From Paracoccaceae bacterium (GTDB lineage: Bacteria; Pseudomonadota; Alphaproteobacteria; Rhodobacterales; Rhodobacteraceae): a stretch of DNA of 64,000 nt. The stretch covers positions 61,062-125,061 of the forward strand of contig JAPPHA010000049.1 in assembly GCA_028874915.1 (NCBI GenBank), given 5' to 3'. Shown one piece after another: positions 37,264 to 46,051 of the stretch (position 1 is the stretch's first letter; the number at the start of each line of letters is the position of its first letter). The notes below the pieces were generated by a model that saw only the letters and a list, made by a program, of their open reading frames with translations, did not search any database and was not told the DNA's origin. Position numbers and translations under genes: made by a program.

Positions 37264-38563
37264 AACTCTCAAGACCGGGCGGTCGGAGGCCGAACGGTCC
37301 GACGAAGATGCGCGAATCCGCAGCGTTGTCGAGACGACCCTCCGTGACATCGAATCCGGCGGAGATGCGGCGGTGCGGGCCCTGAGTGAGAAATTCGACA
37401 ATTTCTCGCCACCCTCTTTCCGCCTCTCTGACTGCGACATCGAAACGGCCATGGGCAGTGTCGCCGAACGGGACCTCGCGGACATCCGTTTCGCCCAGGC
37501 CCAGATCCGCAGATTCGCCGAGGCCCAGCGCGCTTCCATGACCGACATCGAGGTGGAAACGCTCCCCGGTATCATCCTCGGCCACAGGAACATCCCGGTC
37601 CAGTCCGTCGGCTGTTACGTCCCCGGCGGCAAATTTCCGATGGTGGCCTCCGCACACATGTCCGTGCTGACTGCCAGCGTCGCGGGCGTTCCCCGGATCG
37701 TTGCCTCGGCACCGCCGGTCGATGGTGCTCCGCATCCGGCCATCGTCACCGCCATGCATCTCGGTGGTGCTCACGAGATTTACTGCCTCGGCGGCATCCA
37801 GGCGGTCGGGGCCATGGCCCTTGGAACCGAAACTATTGAACCCGTGCATATGCTGGTCGGTCCGGGCAATGCCTTCGTCGCCGAAGCCAAACGCCAGTTG
37901 TTCGGCCGGGTCGGAATTGACCTTTTCGCCGGACCGACCGAGACCATGGTGATCGCCGATCGGACGGTCGATGCAGAAATCTGTGCCACCGATCTGCTCG
38001 GTCAGGCCGAACACGGTTACGATTCGCCGGCAGTGCTGATCACCAACGACCGGGACCTGGCTGAAAAGACTCTGGCCGAGATCGACCGCATCCTGGCGAT
38101 CCTGCCGACTGCCGGGACGGCTTCGGTCAGCTGGCGGGATTACGGTCAGGTCATTCTCTGCGACACCCATGCGGAAATGCTGGTCGTGGCCAATGACCTC
38201 GCCTTTGAACATGTGCAGGTGATGACCGATCGCGATGACTGGTACCTGGAAAACCTGACCTGCTTCGGAGCGCTGTTCCTCGGCCCACGCACCAACGTCT
38301 CGAACGGCGACAAGGTCATCGGCACCAACCACACGCTGCCAACGCGTCGCGCCGGGCGCTACACCGGCGGTCTCTGGGTCGGCAAGTTCCTCAAGACCCA
38401 CAGCTACCAGAGGGTGACAACCGATGCCGCCGCCGCCGACATCGGCGCCGTTTGTTCCCGGCTCTGTCTGCTCGAGGGATTCGTCGGTCACGCCGAACAG
38501 GCCAATCTCCGGGTTCGCCGCTACGGCGGGCGCAACGTTCCCTATGGAGGCGCAGCCGAATGA
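37253..38563 (+). CDS. Histidinol-dehydrogenase-family enzyme (sulfopropanediol 3-dehydrogenase-like)
   Basis: 436 residues. Family landmarks: [59 protein letters not shown] (zinc-ligand Gln and His) and KTHSYQ near the C-terminus. The sequence fits the non-biosynthetic branch that includes HpsN, which oxidises (R)-2,3-dihydroxypropane-1-sulfonate to sulfolactate, better than HisD of histidine synthesis. No his gene is near. The AAAGGAG ribosome binding site fixes the ATG at 37253. The context suggests oxidation of an alcohol in an unknown catabolic route. Confidence 0.85.
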   Translation: MAVETLKTGRSEAERSDEDARIRSVVETTLRDIESGGDAAVRALSEKFDNFSPPSFRLSDCDIETAMGSVAERDLADIRFAQAQIRRFAEAQRASMTDIEVETLPGIILGHRNIPVQSVGCYVPGGKFPMVASAHMSVLTASVAGVPRIVASAPPVDGAPHPAIVTAMHLGGAHEIYCLGGIQAVGAMALGTETIEPVHMLVGPGNAFVAEAKRQLFGRVGIDLFAGPTETMVIADRTVDAEICATDLLGQAEHGYDSPAVLITNDRDLAEKTLAEIDRILAILPTAGTASVSWRDYGQVILCDTHAEMLVVANDLAFEHVQVMTDRDDWYLENLTCFGALFLGPRTNVSNGDKVIGTNHTLPTRRAGRYTGGLWVGKFLKTHSYQRVTTDAAAADIGAVCSRLCLLEGFVGHAEQANLRVRRYGGRNVPYGGAAE

Positions 38564-39660
38564 CCGCTGGCGGGCACGGCGAAGCGGCGGGCTGTGCCCG
38601 TCGCCACTCCGCCAACCGGCGGCTTCTGGCCCCGTTTCTCGACGCGCTCAGGGAACCCGGCCCCGATCCGGCCGAACTCCTGCCGATCGCCGACCGGCTT
38701 TTTCGGAATCGCGCGCGCGTCTATCTTGCCCACCCCTTCGAGACACTTGACGGTGCGGAAGAACTGCTGGGAACGGCGTTTGCGCCATTGATCCGAGCCC
38801 TTCCCGATCTCGAGAGGCGTGACACGATTGTCATCGAAGGCGCCGATGCCGACGGAGCCGACTGGGTGGGATGTTGCGGCTACTATACCGGCGTCTTTCA
38901 ACGTCCCTGGCTCGATATCCCGCCGACCGGCCATCAGATCGCGATGCGATTCCATGAGTTCTTCCGGATCGAAGACGGAAAGGTCGCGGAGATGCAGGCG
39001 CTCTGGGATATCCCGGAGGTGATGATGCAATCCGGCGCCTGGCCCCTGTCGCCAAGCCTCGGACGTGAGTGGCAGGTCCCCGGCCCCGCAACACAGGACG
39101 GCGTGATGAAACCGGCTGCGGAGGAGTCGGTCCCGTCTCGGGACGCCGACTCCAGCGTCAAACTGGTCGGCGACATGCTGGCCCATCTCGGCCATTTCGC
39201 GAAAGGCGGCGTCGCCGCGATGCGACTTGAACGATTCTGGCACCCCCATTGCAGCTGGTATGGACCCGCCGGAATCGGAACCTGCCGCGGCGTTGCCGGT
39301 TTCCGGAACTGGCACCAGATTCCGTTCCTGAACGCCATGCCCGACCGCGTCGGCAGTCTCGGCAAGGGACATCTGTTCGGAGAAGGCGCCTATGTCGGCT
39401 TCACGGCCTGGCCGGGAATGCGAATGTCCATCAGCGGCGACGGCTGGCTCGGAATCGCACCCGCGGGACAGCGACTGACCATGCGCAGCCTCGACTTCTG
39501 GCGAGTCCAGGACGGTCTCATCCGCGAGAACTGGGTCCTCGTCGACCTCCTCCATGTCTATCACCAGATCGGTGTCGACGTCCTTGCCCGGATGCGGGAA
39601 CTGACACGGGCTCGGCGTTGGGCCAGCGGCGGCATGGAACCGGGGGCGCTGCTCCCGTGA
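38560..39660 (+). CDS. Two-domain SnoaL/NTF2-like protein (paralogue B)
   Basis: 366 residues with two SnoaL-like domains joined by a linker containing [11 protein letters not shown]. The second domain has [18 protein letters not shown] and WHQIPFL, closely matching the protein at 34218. The ATG overlaps the stop of the preceding dehydrogenase (ATGA), and its own stop overlaps the next GTG start (GTGA). It is therefore tightly coupled on both sides. Enzyme function is likely but unassigned. Confidence 0.8.
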   Translation: MTAGGHGEAAGCARRHSANRRLLAPFLDALREPGPDPAELLPIADRLFRNRARVYLAHPFETLDGAEELLGTAFAPLIRALPDLERRDTIVIEGADADGADWVGCCGYYTGVFQRPWLDIPPTGHQIAMRFHEFFRIEDGKVAEMQALWDIPEVMMQSGAWPLSPSLGREWQVPGPATQDGVMKPAAEESVPSRDADSSVKLVGDMLAHLGHFAKGGVAAMRLERFWHPHCSWYGPAGIGTCRGVAGFRNWHQIPFLNAMPDRVGSLGKGHLFGEGAYVGFTAWPGMRMSISGDGWLGIAPAGQRLTMRSLDFWRVQDGLIRENWVLVDLLHVYHQIGVDVLARMRELTRARRWASGGMEPGALLP

Positions 39661-40424
39661 ACCGGTTTCCCGCCACCCCGTCGTTCCGGCTGGACGGCCG
39701 GTCAGCGCTGGTTGCCGGTGGAACCTCGGGAATCGGTCTTGGCGCCGCAGCGGCGCTCGCCGAAGCCGGCGCCGATGTCACGGTCGCGGCCCGGTCTCCC
39801 GACCGACTCGACGAGACCCGCGAGGCCTTTGCCGAACGCGGCCTCGCGGTCCGACCCTTGCGTATGGATGTCGGTGACGTCGACGCAATGACCGACTCGG
39901 TCTCCCGGAACGGTCCCTTCGACATCCTCGTGAATTCGGCCGGACTGGCCCGGCATGCCCCGGCCCTCGACGTCACGCCGCGGTCCTTTGACACCGTCAT
40001 GTCCGTCAATCTCAGGGGCGCCTTTTTCCTCGCCCAGGCCGTGGCTCAAGGGCTGATCGCCGCGGGGAGGCCAGGATCGCTGATCACCATTTCGTCACAG
40101 ATGGGGCACACGGGCGGTGTCGACCGTTCCGTCTACTGTGCCTCCAAGCATGCCGTCGAAGGGTTCACCAAGGCCATGGCGATCGAGTGGGGGAGTCACG
40201 GCATTCGCGTCAACACCGTCTGTCCGACCTTCATCCGTACGCCTTTGACCGAGGGCACTTTCGCAGATCCCGAACGCGTGGCCTGGATCACCGAAAAGAT
40301 CCGGCTCGGCCGGGTCGGACAGGTCGAAGACGTCATGGGGGCCGTCCTGTACCTCGCCTCCGACGCCTCGGCACTGGTCACCGGCAGCGCGCTGCGGGTG
40401 GATGGCGGCTGGACAGCCGGTTGA
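39657..40424 (+). CDS. SDR-family oxidoreductase
   Basis: 255-residue classical SDR: GGTSGIG nucleotide-binding loop near residues 21-27, NSAGLA, SSQMGH with the catalytic Ser, YCASK with Tyr and Lys, and a C-terminal DGGWTAG. The GTG start overlaps the stop of the upstream SnoaL gene. Together with the histidinol-dehydrogenase-like enzyme this gives the operon two alcohol-oxidising steps. It is probably NAD-dependent; the substrate is unknown. Confidence 0.9.
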   Translation: MNRFPATPSFRLDGRSALVAGGTSGIGLGAAAALAEAGADVTVAARSPDRLDETREAFAERGLAVRPLRMDVGDVDAMTDSVSRNGPFDILVNSAGLARHAPALDVTPRSFDTVMSVNLRGAFFLAQAVAQGLIAAGRPGSLITISSQMGHTGGVDRSVYCASKHAVEGFTKAMAIEWGSHGIRVNTVCPTFIRTPLTEGTFADPERVAWITEKIRLGRVGQVEDVMGAVLYLASDASALVTGSALRVDGGWTAG

Positions 40425-40496
40425 CAGGCGGCTAACGGGCACCCACCGCCCAATCGCCACACCGCCGCCGAACCAAACGGGACCAGGATCAACGGC

Positions 40497-41486
40497 ATGA
40501 CTGATTCTCAGCGACAGTTCCGGGATCTCCCCGATTTCATCATAGGTATTACCCGGGAGATCTGGGAAGACCGTAACACCGCTTCGCTCCGTCAATACTA
40601 TGCCCCGGATGTTGTGATGCGCTCGCCGGCCTCGGTTGTGACCGGCAACGAGACCGTCATCGCCGACACGATGGCGACACTGGCAGAGTTCCCGGATCGG
40701 ACATTGCTCGGCGAAGACGTGATCTGGAGTGGTGACGCGGAATCCGGCTGGCTGTCGTCCCACCGTCTGCTTTCGACGGCCACGCATCTCGGTCACGGGA
40801 CCTACGGGCCGCCGTCGGGACGGACCCTGGCCTACCGGATCATCGCCGACTGCCACGTGGTGGCCGGCGGCGGTGTCATCGACGAGGAGTGGCTGATCCG
40901 CGACCAGGGCGCCATCGTCCGGCAGATCGGAAAGTCTCCCCGCGAATTCGCGGCCGAACAGATCCGGCTCGAGGGCGGCCCCGACACGGCGACGCGTCCG
41001 ACCGACGTCGCCGGGACCACCCCCACCAAGTACCTGGGCGAGGGCAACCGGAATTCCTGGGGCGAACGGTACCGGAACATCCTTGAGCAGATCATGGCCG
41101 GGGAACTGGCCGTCATTCCCCGGGAATACGACCGGGCCTGCCATCTCGAATACCCGGGAGGAATCACGGGACATTCCCACTCGGACGCCGATCGGTTCTG
41201 GCTGGGCCTCCGAAGCAGTTTTCCGGATGCCGAATTCAAGATCACCCATCAGATCGGAAGGGAGGATCCGGCCATGCCGCCGCGGGCCGCCCTTCGCTGG
41301 CGGTTGACCGGGACTCATGGCGGCGCCGGCCACTTCGGACCGCCGACCGGCGCCGACGTTCATGTCATGGGCGCCTGCCATGCCGAGTTCGGGCCCTGGG
41401 GACTTCGCCGGGAATTCGTGCTCTACGACGAAACGGCCATCTGGAAGCAGCTTCTCCTCGCCTGTCCGACGGCGTTCGGTTCCTGA
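40497..41486 (+). CDS. Long SnoaL/NTF2-like protein
   Basis: 329 residues with two SnoaL-like regions. The first has DVVMRSPASVVTGNETVIAD, the second YDRACHLEYPGGITGHSH followed by FPDAEFKITHQIGRED and FGPPTGADVHVMGACHAEF. It is more distant from the two-domain proteins at 34218 and 38560 than those are from each other. It follows the SDR by 72 bases and precedes the bicupin by 49 bases. Function is unknown. Confidence 0.75.
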   Translation: MTDSQRQFRDLPDFIIGITREIWEDRNTASLRQYYAPDVVMRSPASVVTGNETVIADTMATLAEFPDRTLLGEDVIWSGDAESGWLSSHRLLSTATHLGHGTYGPPSGRTLAYRIIADCHVVAGGGVIDEEWLIRDQGAIVRQIGKSPREFAAEQIRLEGGPDTATRPTDVAGTTPTKYLGEGNRNSWGERYRNILEQIMAGELAVIPREYDRACHLEYPGGITGHSHSDADRFWLGLRSSFPDAEFKITHQIGREDPAMPPRAALRWRLTGTHGGAGHFGPPTGADVHVMGACHAEFGPWGLRREFVLYDETAIWKQLLLACPTAFGS

Positions 41487-41535
41487 ATGAATCGGCGGCC
41501 GTGAAGACGGGCGGATCAACCAAAGAGGAACGGCC

Positions 41536-42501
41536 ATGACAGCAACGGACATGCAATCACGAATCGTGCGTTACGGGACGCTCAGGCCCTGCCGAACCGC
41601 CTTCATCGACGCCCACACACCGGGGTCCGACCAGAAGGAGAATTACGCGATCGTCGGTGGTGGGGTCTCCGAGAATCCCGACCAGCATGTGCATATCGTC
41701 GACACGCCGGGCTTCAATATCGGGGCCGCGGGCCAACCACCCAAGTGCCGGAATTCGTTGCATTCCCACCGGACCGCAGAAGTCTTTTTCGTGCTCAAGG
41801 GGCGCTGGCGGTTTTTCTGGGGACGCTGGGGGACCGCGGGAGAGGTCACGCTTGAGGAAGGCGACATCATCAATCTGCCCACAGGCATGTTCCGGGGATT
41901 CGAAAACATCGGCAACGACTTCGGAATGCTGATTGCCATTCTCGGCGGCGATGACGCTGGTGGTGGCGTCGTCTGGGCGCCGCAGGTGATCGAGGATGCT
42001 GCCGAACACGGCCTGGTTCTTGCCGATACCGGGCGCCTCTATGACACACAGAAGGGCGAATCCCTTCCCGACGGTGTGGGACCGATGCCCAGGCTGAGTG
42101 ACGCGGAGCTGGATGGATTTGCCGAGTATTCGACCTCGGAGGTGGTGCCGCGTTTCGTTGCCCGGTACCGCGACATGATGGCCTGCGCCGACCGGCAACC
42201 GGCCCCCGTCATCGGACCCGACTCCATGCTTCGGGACCGACCCGGATTCGAGGTCGACTTCCTCTCCAGGGGATCCGCGATCGCCGATCCCGGCGGCACC
42301 GAACGGCACGAAGTGCTGCTGATCATGCGCGGACACTGGCACCTGACCTGGAACGCAGAGGAGACGGTCCTTTCCCCGGGCGACACATGTGCAATCCCGC
42401 CCGGCGTCCGGCGAAGCCTGGTTCCATCGATGTCGGGAGAGGCGAGCCTGTTCCGGGTGCGGAATTCCGACGATCCCGCCGGACCCACGCACTGGATCTG
42501 A
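41536..42501 (+). CDS. Bicupin protein
   Basis: 321 residues with two cupin domains. In the first, NSLHSHRTAEVFFVLKGRWR carries HxH and Glu ligands and is followed by EEGDIINLPTGMFRGFEN. In the second, ERHEVLLIMRGHWHLTW and SPGDTCAIPPGVRRSL remain, but the metal histidines are mostly lost. The first cupin is therefore probably catalytic (dioxygenase, isomerase or lyase) and the second structural. AGAGGA precedes the ATG. It lies in the SnoaL operon, 44 bases before the MetE-like gene. Confidence 0.82.
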   Translation: MTATDMQSRIVRYGTLRPCRTAFIDAHTPGSDQKENYAIVGGGVSENPDQHVHIVDTPGFNIGAAGQPPKCRNSLHSHRTAEVFFVLKGRWRFFWGRWGTAGEVTLEEGDIINLPTGMFRGFENIGNDFGMLIAILGGDDAGGGVVWAPQVIEDAAEHGLVLADTGRLYDTQKGESLPDGVGPMPRLSDAELDGFAEYSTSEVVPRFVARYRDMMACADRQPAPVIGPDSMLRDRPGFEVDFLSRGSAIADPGGTERHEVLLIMRGHWHLTWNAEETVLSPGDTCAIPPGVRRSLVPSMSGEASLFRVRNSDDPAGPTHWI

Positions 42502-42545
42502 ACCGGCACGCCACCCGTAACGAAAACTGAGACCGGGAGCTTCCG

Positions 42546-43670
42546 ATGACACCAATCCCGACGACCCACGTCGGTTCACTGCCGAGATCGCAGGCGGTTG
42601 TGGATTTCCTGTTCGCCCGGGAACAGGGCAAGGACTTTGACGCCGAGGCGTTTGACCGTTGCATGGCATCGGCCTGTTCGGAAACCGTTCGCCGGCAGGT
42701 GGGTGCGGGAATCGATGTCGTCTCCGACGGCGAGACCTCGAAGATTTCCTATTCGACCTACGTCAAGGATCGCTATACCGGGTTTTCCGGCGACACGCCC
42801 CGGAAGGCGCCGGCGGACCTGCTCCGCTTCCCCCAGTTCCTTCGCCGCCTCGCCGAATCCGGCGGTACGCCGACCTACGCCCGGCCGCGCTGCACGGGTC
42901 CGGTGACAGCGCTCGACCATGGAGAACTCCACAAGGATATCGCCAATCTGAGAGCGGCGATGCAGGCGCATGGCGCCGATCGCGGTTTCATGAATGCCGC
43001 CTCGCCGGGAGTGATTTCGTTGTTCCTGCCGAATGACCACTATCCGACTCGGGATGCCTATCTGGCGGCGCTCGCCGAGGCCATGCGGGATGAATACCGG
43101 ATCATCATCGAGGCCGGACTCGACCTCCAGCTCGACTGTCCGGATCTGGCGCTGTCGCGGCACGTTCTATTCGAAGAACTGTCCGATGCCGAATTCCTCC
43201 GCGTTGCCGGGGCCAATATCGAAGCGCTGAATCATGCCCTCGCCGGCCTCCCCCAGGACCGGATCCGCGTCCACATCTGCTGGGGCAACTACGAGGGACC
43301 GCACGTTTGCGACATTGCCATGGACGCCGTGTTCCCGGTCCTGATGCAGGCCCGTGCGCGCTACCTTCTCTTTGAAACGTCCAACCCGCGCCACGCCCAT
43401 GAATGGGAGGTCTTCGCAAACAGGAAGGCCGAGATCCCCGATGACCGAATACTGGTTCCCGGCGTCATCGACAGCACGACCAATTTCGTCGAACACCCCC
43501 GCCTTGTGGCCCAGCGGATCGAGCGATTTATCGGCATCGTTGGCCGCGACCGTGTCATGGCCGGTTCCGATTGTGGCTTCGGCACCTTTGCCGGCTTTGG
43601 CGCCGTCGATTCGGAAATCGCCTTTGCCAAACTGGCGGCGATGGCCGAAGGAGCCCGGCTGGTGCGTTGA
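42546..43670 (+). CDS. Short MetE-like methyltransferase family protein (second copy)
   Basis: 374 residues, again only the C-terminal barrel of MetE. The zinc site is His243 and Cys245 (VHICWGN), Glu277 (LLFETSN) and Cys343 (GSDCGFG), and the N-terminus has THVGSLPRS. It is distinct from the copy at 25101. As the last gene of a catabolic operon it is more likely to move a methyl group, or carry out a carbon-sulfur or retro-type reaction on the pathway compound, than to make methionine. GGGAG precedes the start. Confidence 0.83.
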   Translation: MTPIPTTHVGSLPRSQAVVDFLFAREQGKDFDAEAFDRCMASACSETVRRQVGAGIDVVSDGETSKISYSTYVKDRYTGFSGDTPRKAPADLLRFPQFLRRLAESGGTPTYARPRCTGPVTALDHGELHKDIANLRAAMQAHGADRGFMNAASPGVISLFLPNDHYPTRDAYLAALAEAMRDEYRIIIEAGLDLQLDCPDLALSRHVLFEELSDAEFLRVAGANIEALNHALAGLPQDRIRVHICWGNYEGPHVCDIAMDAVFPVLMQARARYLLFETSNPRHAHEWEVFANRKAEIPDDRILVPGVIDSTTNFVEHPRLVAQRIERFIGIVGRDRVMAGSDCGFGTFAGFGAVDSEIAFAKLAAMAEGARLVR

Positions 43671-43734
43671 CACCGTCCGGGTCCGGCGACGATAGCATCG
43701 ATGGGCGGAACGAACGGGCGAGCGCCGCCGTCGA

Positions 43735-44598
43735 TCAGGGCGACGGTCGATCGGCCGCTCCGGACGGTGTCATGTCAATGCCGATGATCTCGGCCGCGGC
43801 GATCAGGGATTCGATGTAGCGCCGGGCCGCGCGCGTCCAGGCACGTTTCTCCAGAGCCTCGCGAATACGCGGGCGGACGGTTTCGAGAGGGAGAACGTCT
43901 CCATCGGCCCGGGCATCAAGCCGGATGACGTGGTACCCGTATCGGGTCGCCACAGGTTCCGGCGACAACTCTCCCGGGGCGAGCGCCTCGAGGACGGCCT
44001 CGAATTCCGGAACGGTATCGCCCGATGACAACTGTCCGAGACGCCCGCCATTGGCGCCGGACGGACAGGAACTCCTCTCCCTGGCCAGCACCTCGAAGCG
44101 ATCCGGGGCCGTGCCGAGAATCTGAAGGACCTCGGCTGCCTGTGCCTTCGCGCGTGCCCGACCGACCGCGTTCGTCGGCGGCGCGGCGAACAGGATATGG
44201 GCTGCCTCGAAGAGCGACGGTCCCCGAAACCGACGCGGATTGCCGGCGGCATAGGCCGCCGCAATCATCGCCTCGGTCGGCGGTTCCGGGCGAAGGGCAC
44301 CCTCCAGCACCGTCCGGGTTCGCGCCTCGTCGTCAGTTTCACGCCTGCCCTCTCCGAGCCGGAGCGGAACCGCCCTGACTCCGATACGGTCGGCTTCCTG
44401 AAGGAGAAGCGTCCTGATGACCAATGCCCGCGCGGCCTGGCTCCACGGCGCCAGCGGCTTGTCAGGAGCCGCCCGGTGCAGCTGCGCCTCGGCAGCAATT
44501 GCGGCGGCCGGAATGACCTGCCCGTTGACGGTGATGTCCGAGAAGGGCGATTCCCGGCGAAGTCGGGCGGCGGGCGGTGGCTGGGCTGAACCGGTCAT
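43735..44598 (-). CDS. Parvulin-type peptidyl-prolyl isomerase of the nar operon
   Basis: 287 residues. A helical N-terminal region precedes a PpiC/rotamase domain with AAHILFAAPP, CPSGANGGRLGQLSSGDTVP and YGYHVIRL. There is no signal peptide, so it is cytoplasmic. The ATG overlaps the narI stop (ATGA). Pseudomonas nar operons also end with such a gene, and a chaperone role in maturing the nitrate reductase is the usual proposal, though I know of no firm proof. Confidence 0.88.
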   Translation of the reverse strand: MTGSAQPPPAARLRRESPFSDITVNGQVIPAAAIAAEAQLHRAAPDKPLAPWSQAARALVIRTLLLQEADRIGVRAVPLRLGEGRRETDDEARTRTVLEGALRPEPPTEAMIAAAYAAGNPRRFRGPSLFEAAHILFAAPPTNAVGRARAKAQAAEVLQILGTAPDRFEVLARERSSCPSGANGGRLGQLSSGDTVPEFEAVLEALAPGELSPEPVATRYGYHVIRLDARADGDVLPLETVRPRIREALEKRAWTRAARRYIESLIAAAEIIGIDMTPSGAADRPSP

Positions 44599-45317
44599 CA
44601 GCTGGCGGTTCGGTCACGCTCCCCGGACCGGGCGCCGGCAGCAGACCGGCGCGACCGGACGATCTGATAGCCGGGGCGGAACAGGTAGCGTACCGGAAAC
44701 GACAGCATGTGAACGAGCCGCGTGAAAGGGAAAAGCAGGAAGATCGTCAACCCCAGGAACAGATGCAGTTTGAAGATCCAGTGAGCGTCTATCACGAGAT
44801 CGGCGACATGAGCCCGGAACGTGAAGATCCCCTGTGCCCAAGCCATGAACCTAACCATTTCACCGCCGTCGAGATGCTGGGCGGACAGCGGAATGGTGGC
44901 AAGACCGAGGAGAATCTGGGCAAGCAGAAGTGCCAGGATTCCAATGTCGGCAACGCTGGAGTTCCTGCGAATCCTCGGATCCGACACCCGCCTGTGCAGG
45001 AGCATGCCGCCGCCGACGAGGGCGAAGAGGCCGGCGATGCCGCCGACGACGATCGCCAGGATCTGCTTGAAGCCATGGCTGATCCCGATGGCATCGAAAA
45101 TCCAGATCGGAGTCAGCAGCCCGACCAGATGCCCGAAGAACACGATCAGCACGCCCACATGGAACAGCACCGAACCCATGACCAGCTGGCGTCGCCTAAG
45201 CAACTGACTCGATGAAGACTTCCAGGTGAAGGGATCCCGCTCGTAACGGGCGATACTCCCGACCGCGAGGACTGTCAGGCAGATGTAGGGATAAATGCCG
45301 AACAGAAAGGTGTTCAT
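44598..45317 (-). CDS. narI: Respiratory nitrate reductase gamma subunit
   Basis: 239 residues, five membrane segments. The diheme cytochrome b carries histidines at 53 and 63 (FHVGVLIVFFGHL) and 185 and 203 (KLHLFLGL, RLVHML), as in E. coli NarI. It oxidises quinol and passes electrons to NarH at the cytoplasmic face. AGGAG lies before the ATG at 45317; the longer upstream frame is not needed. It overlaps narJ by four bases and the isomerase gene by one ATGA. Confidence 0.95.
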   Translation of the reverse strand: MNTFLFGIYPYICLTVLAVGSIARYERDPFTWKSSSSQLLRRRQLVMGSVLFHVGVLIVFFGHLVGLLTPIWIFDAIGISHGFKQILAIVVGGIAGLFALVGGGMLLHRRVSDPRIRRNSSVADIGILALLLAQILLGLATIPLSAQHLDGGEMVRFMAWAQGIFTFRAHVADLVIDAHWIFKLHLFLGLTIFLLFPFTRLVHMLSFPVRYLFRPGYQIVRSRRSAAGARSGERDRTAS

Positions 45318-46051
45318 GGCTCGCTCCTGGTCCCGCCCGCTTGTCTCGCGTCCGGCCCGGTCGTGAGCGGGGGCGCCTGTGGTCCCTCCATGCCGGCCAG
45401 CAGATCCCGGGCCTTCGGACATCCGGCGCCCGGATCGGGCCCGAACGTGACCTCGGATTCCTCCCACGCCCGATCGAGTGCCGCGAGGTCATCCGGGCTT
45501 TCGTCCGGCCGCTCGAGGAGTGCCGCGACGGCGCTCCGGCTGACCGATGCCCCCGCCAGAACGACGAGCGCCCGAAAGACCGGTGCGTAGTCGCTTTTGC
45601 GCCGTTCGAGTCGGGCCGCCAGGGCCTCGAATAGATGGGCTGCATCGGCCAAGAGCGCCTTCGCTTCCTGCGGCGGACGGGTCGACAGGAATTCCAGGAG
45701 CAGCGGCAAATGGTCGGGCAGTTCCGGCGTGGCATTGACGAACCCGGCGCGTTCGTAGGTCTCCAGGAGGTCGACCATGGCCGATCCCCGGTCCCGGCTC
45801 TCGCCATGGACATGTTCGAACAGGTTCAGCGACAGCGAGCGCGACCGGTCGAAGAGGTCGACGTAGCGTTCCTGAAGGTCCCAGACATCCTCCTGCTCGA
45901 ACACGGTGAGCAGGCGACCGATCCGCCTTCGCAGACGCCGTCCAAGGCGCCGGTCACCGTCCAGCACCCGCCTCAGTTCGGGAATCTCGCGCTGGAGCTC
46001 CGGCGACGGATAGCTCAGGAGGAGAGAGAAGGACTTCAGGGTCAGGTCCAT
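45314..46051 (-). CDS. narJ: Nitrate reductase molybdenum cofactor assembly chaperone
   Basis: 245 residues of the TorD/NarJ helical family. It begins MDLTLKSFSLLLSYPSPELQ and has YVDLFDRSRSLSLNLFEHVH, then RGSAMVDLLETYE, both characteristic of NarJ. It binds NarG during cofactor and iron-sulfur insertion. Its ATG overlaps the end of narH by ten bases, and its stop overlaps the narI ATG. The C-terminal tail (from about residue 200) is proline-rich and variable. Confidence 0.93.
   Translation of the reverse strand: MDLTLKSFSLLLSYPSPELQREIPELRRVLDGDRRLGRRLRRRIGRLLTVFEQEDVWDLQERYVDLFDRSRSLSLNLFEHVHGESRDRGSAMVDLLETYERAGFVNATPELPDHLPLLLEFLSTRPPQEAKALLADAAHLFEALAARLERRKSDYAPVFRALVVLAGASVSRSAVAALLERPDESPDDLAALDRAWEESEVTFGPDPGAGCPKARDLLAGMEGPQAPPLTTGPDARQAGGTRSEP

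Noticed and set aside
37073..38491. Open frame of about 470 codons antisense to the histidinol-dehydrogenase-like gene
   Set aside because: The other strand encodes a convincing enzyme; the antisense product is a low-information by-product of GC-rich codon use.
37253..38563. Calling this gene hisD of histidine biosynthesis
   Set aside because: There are no his neighbours, and the operon context and sequence fit the catabolic HpsN-like branch better.
40095..41552. Open frame of about 485 codons on the minus strand opposite the SDR and SnoaL genes
   Set aside because: It runs across two recognised genes and their spacer, as no real gene would, and has no domain.
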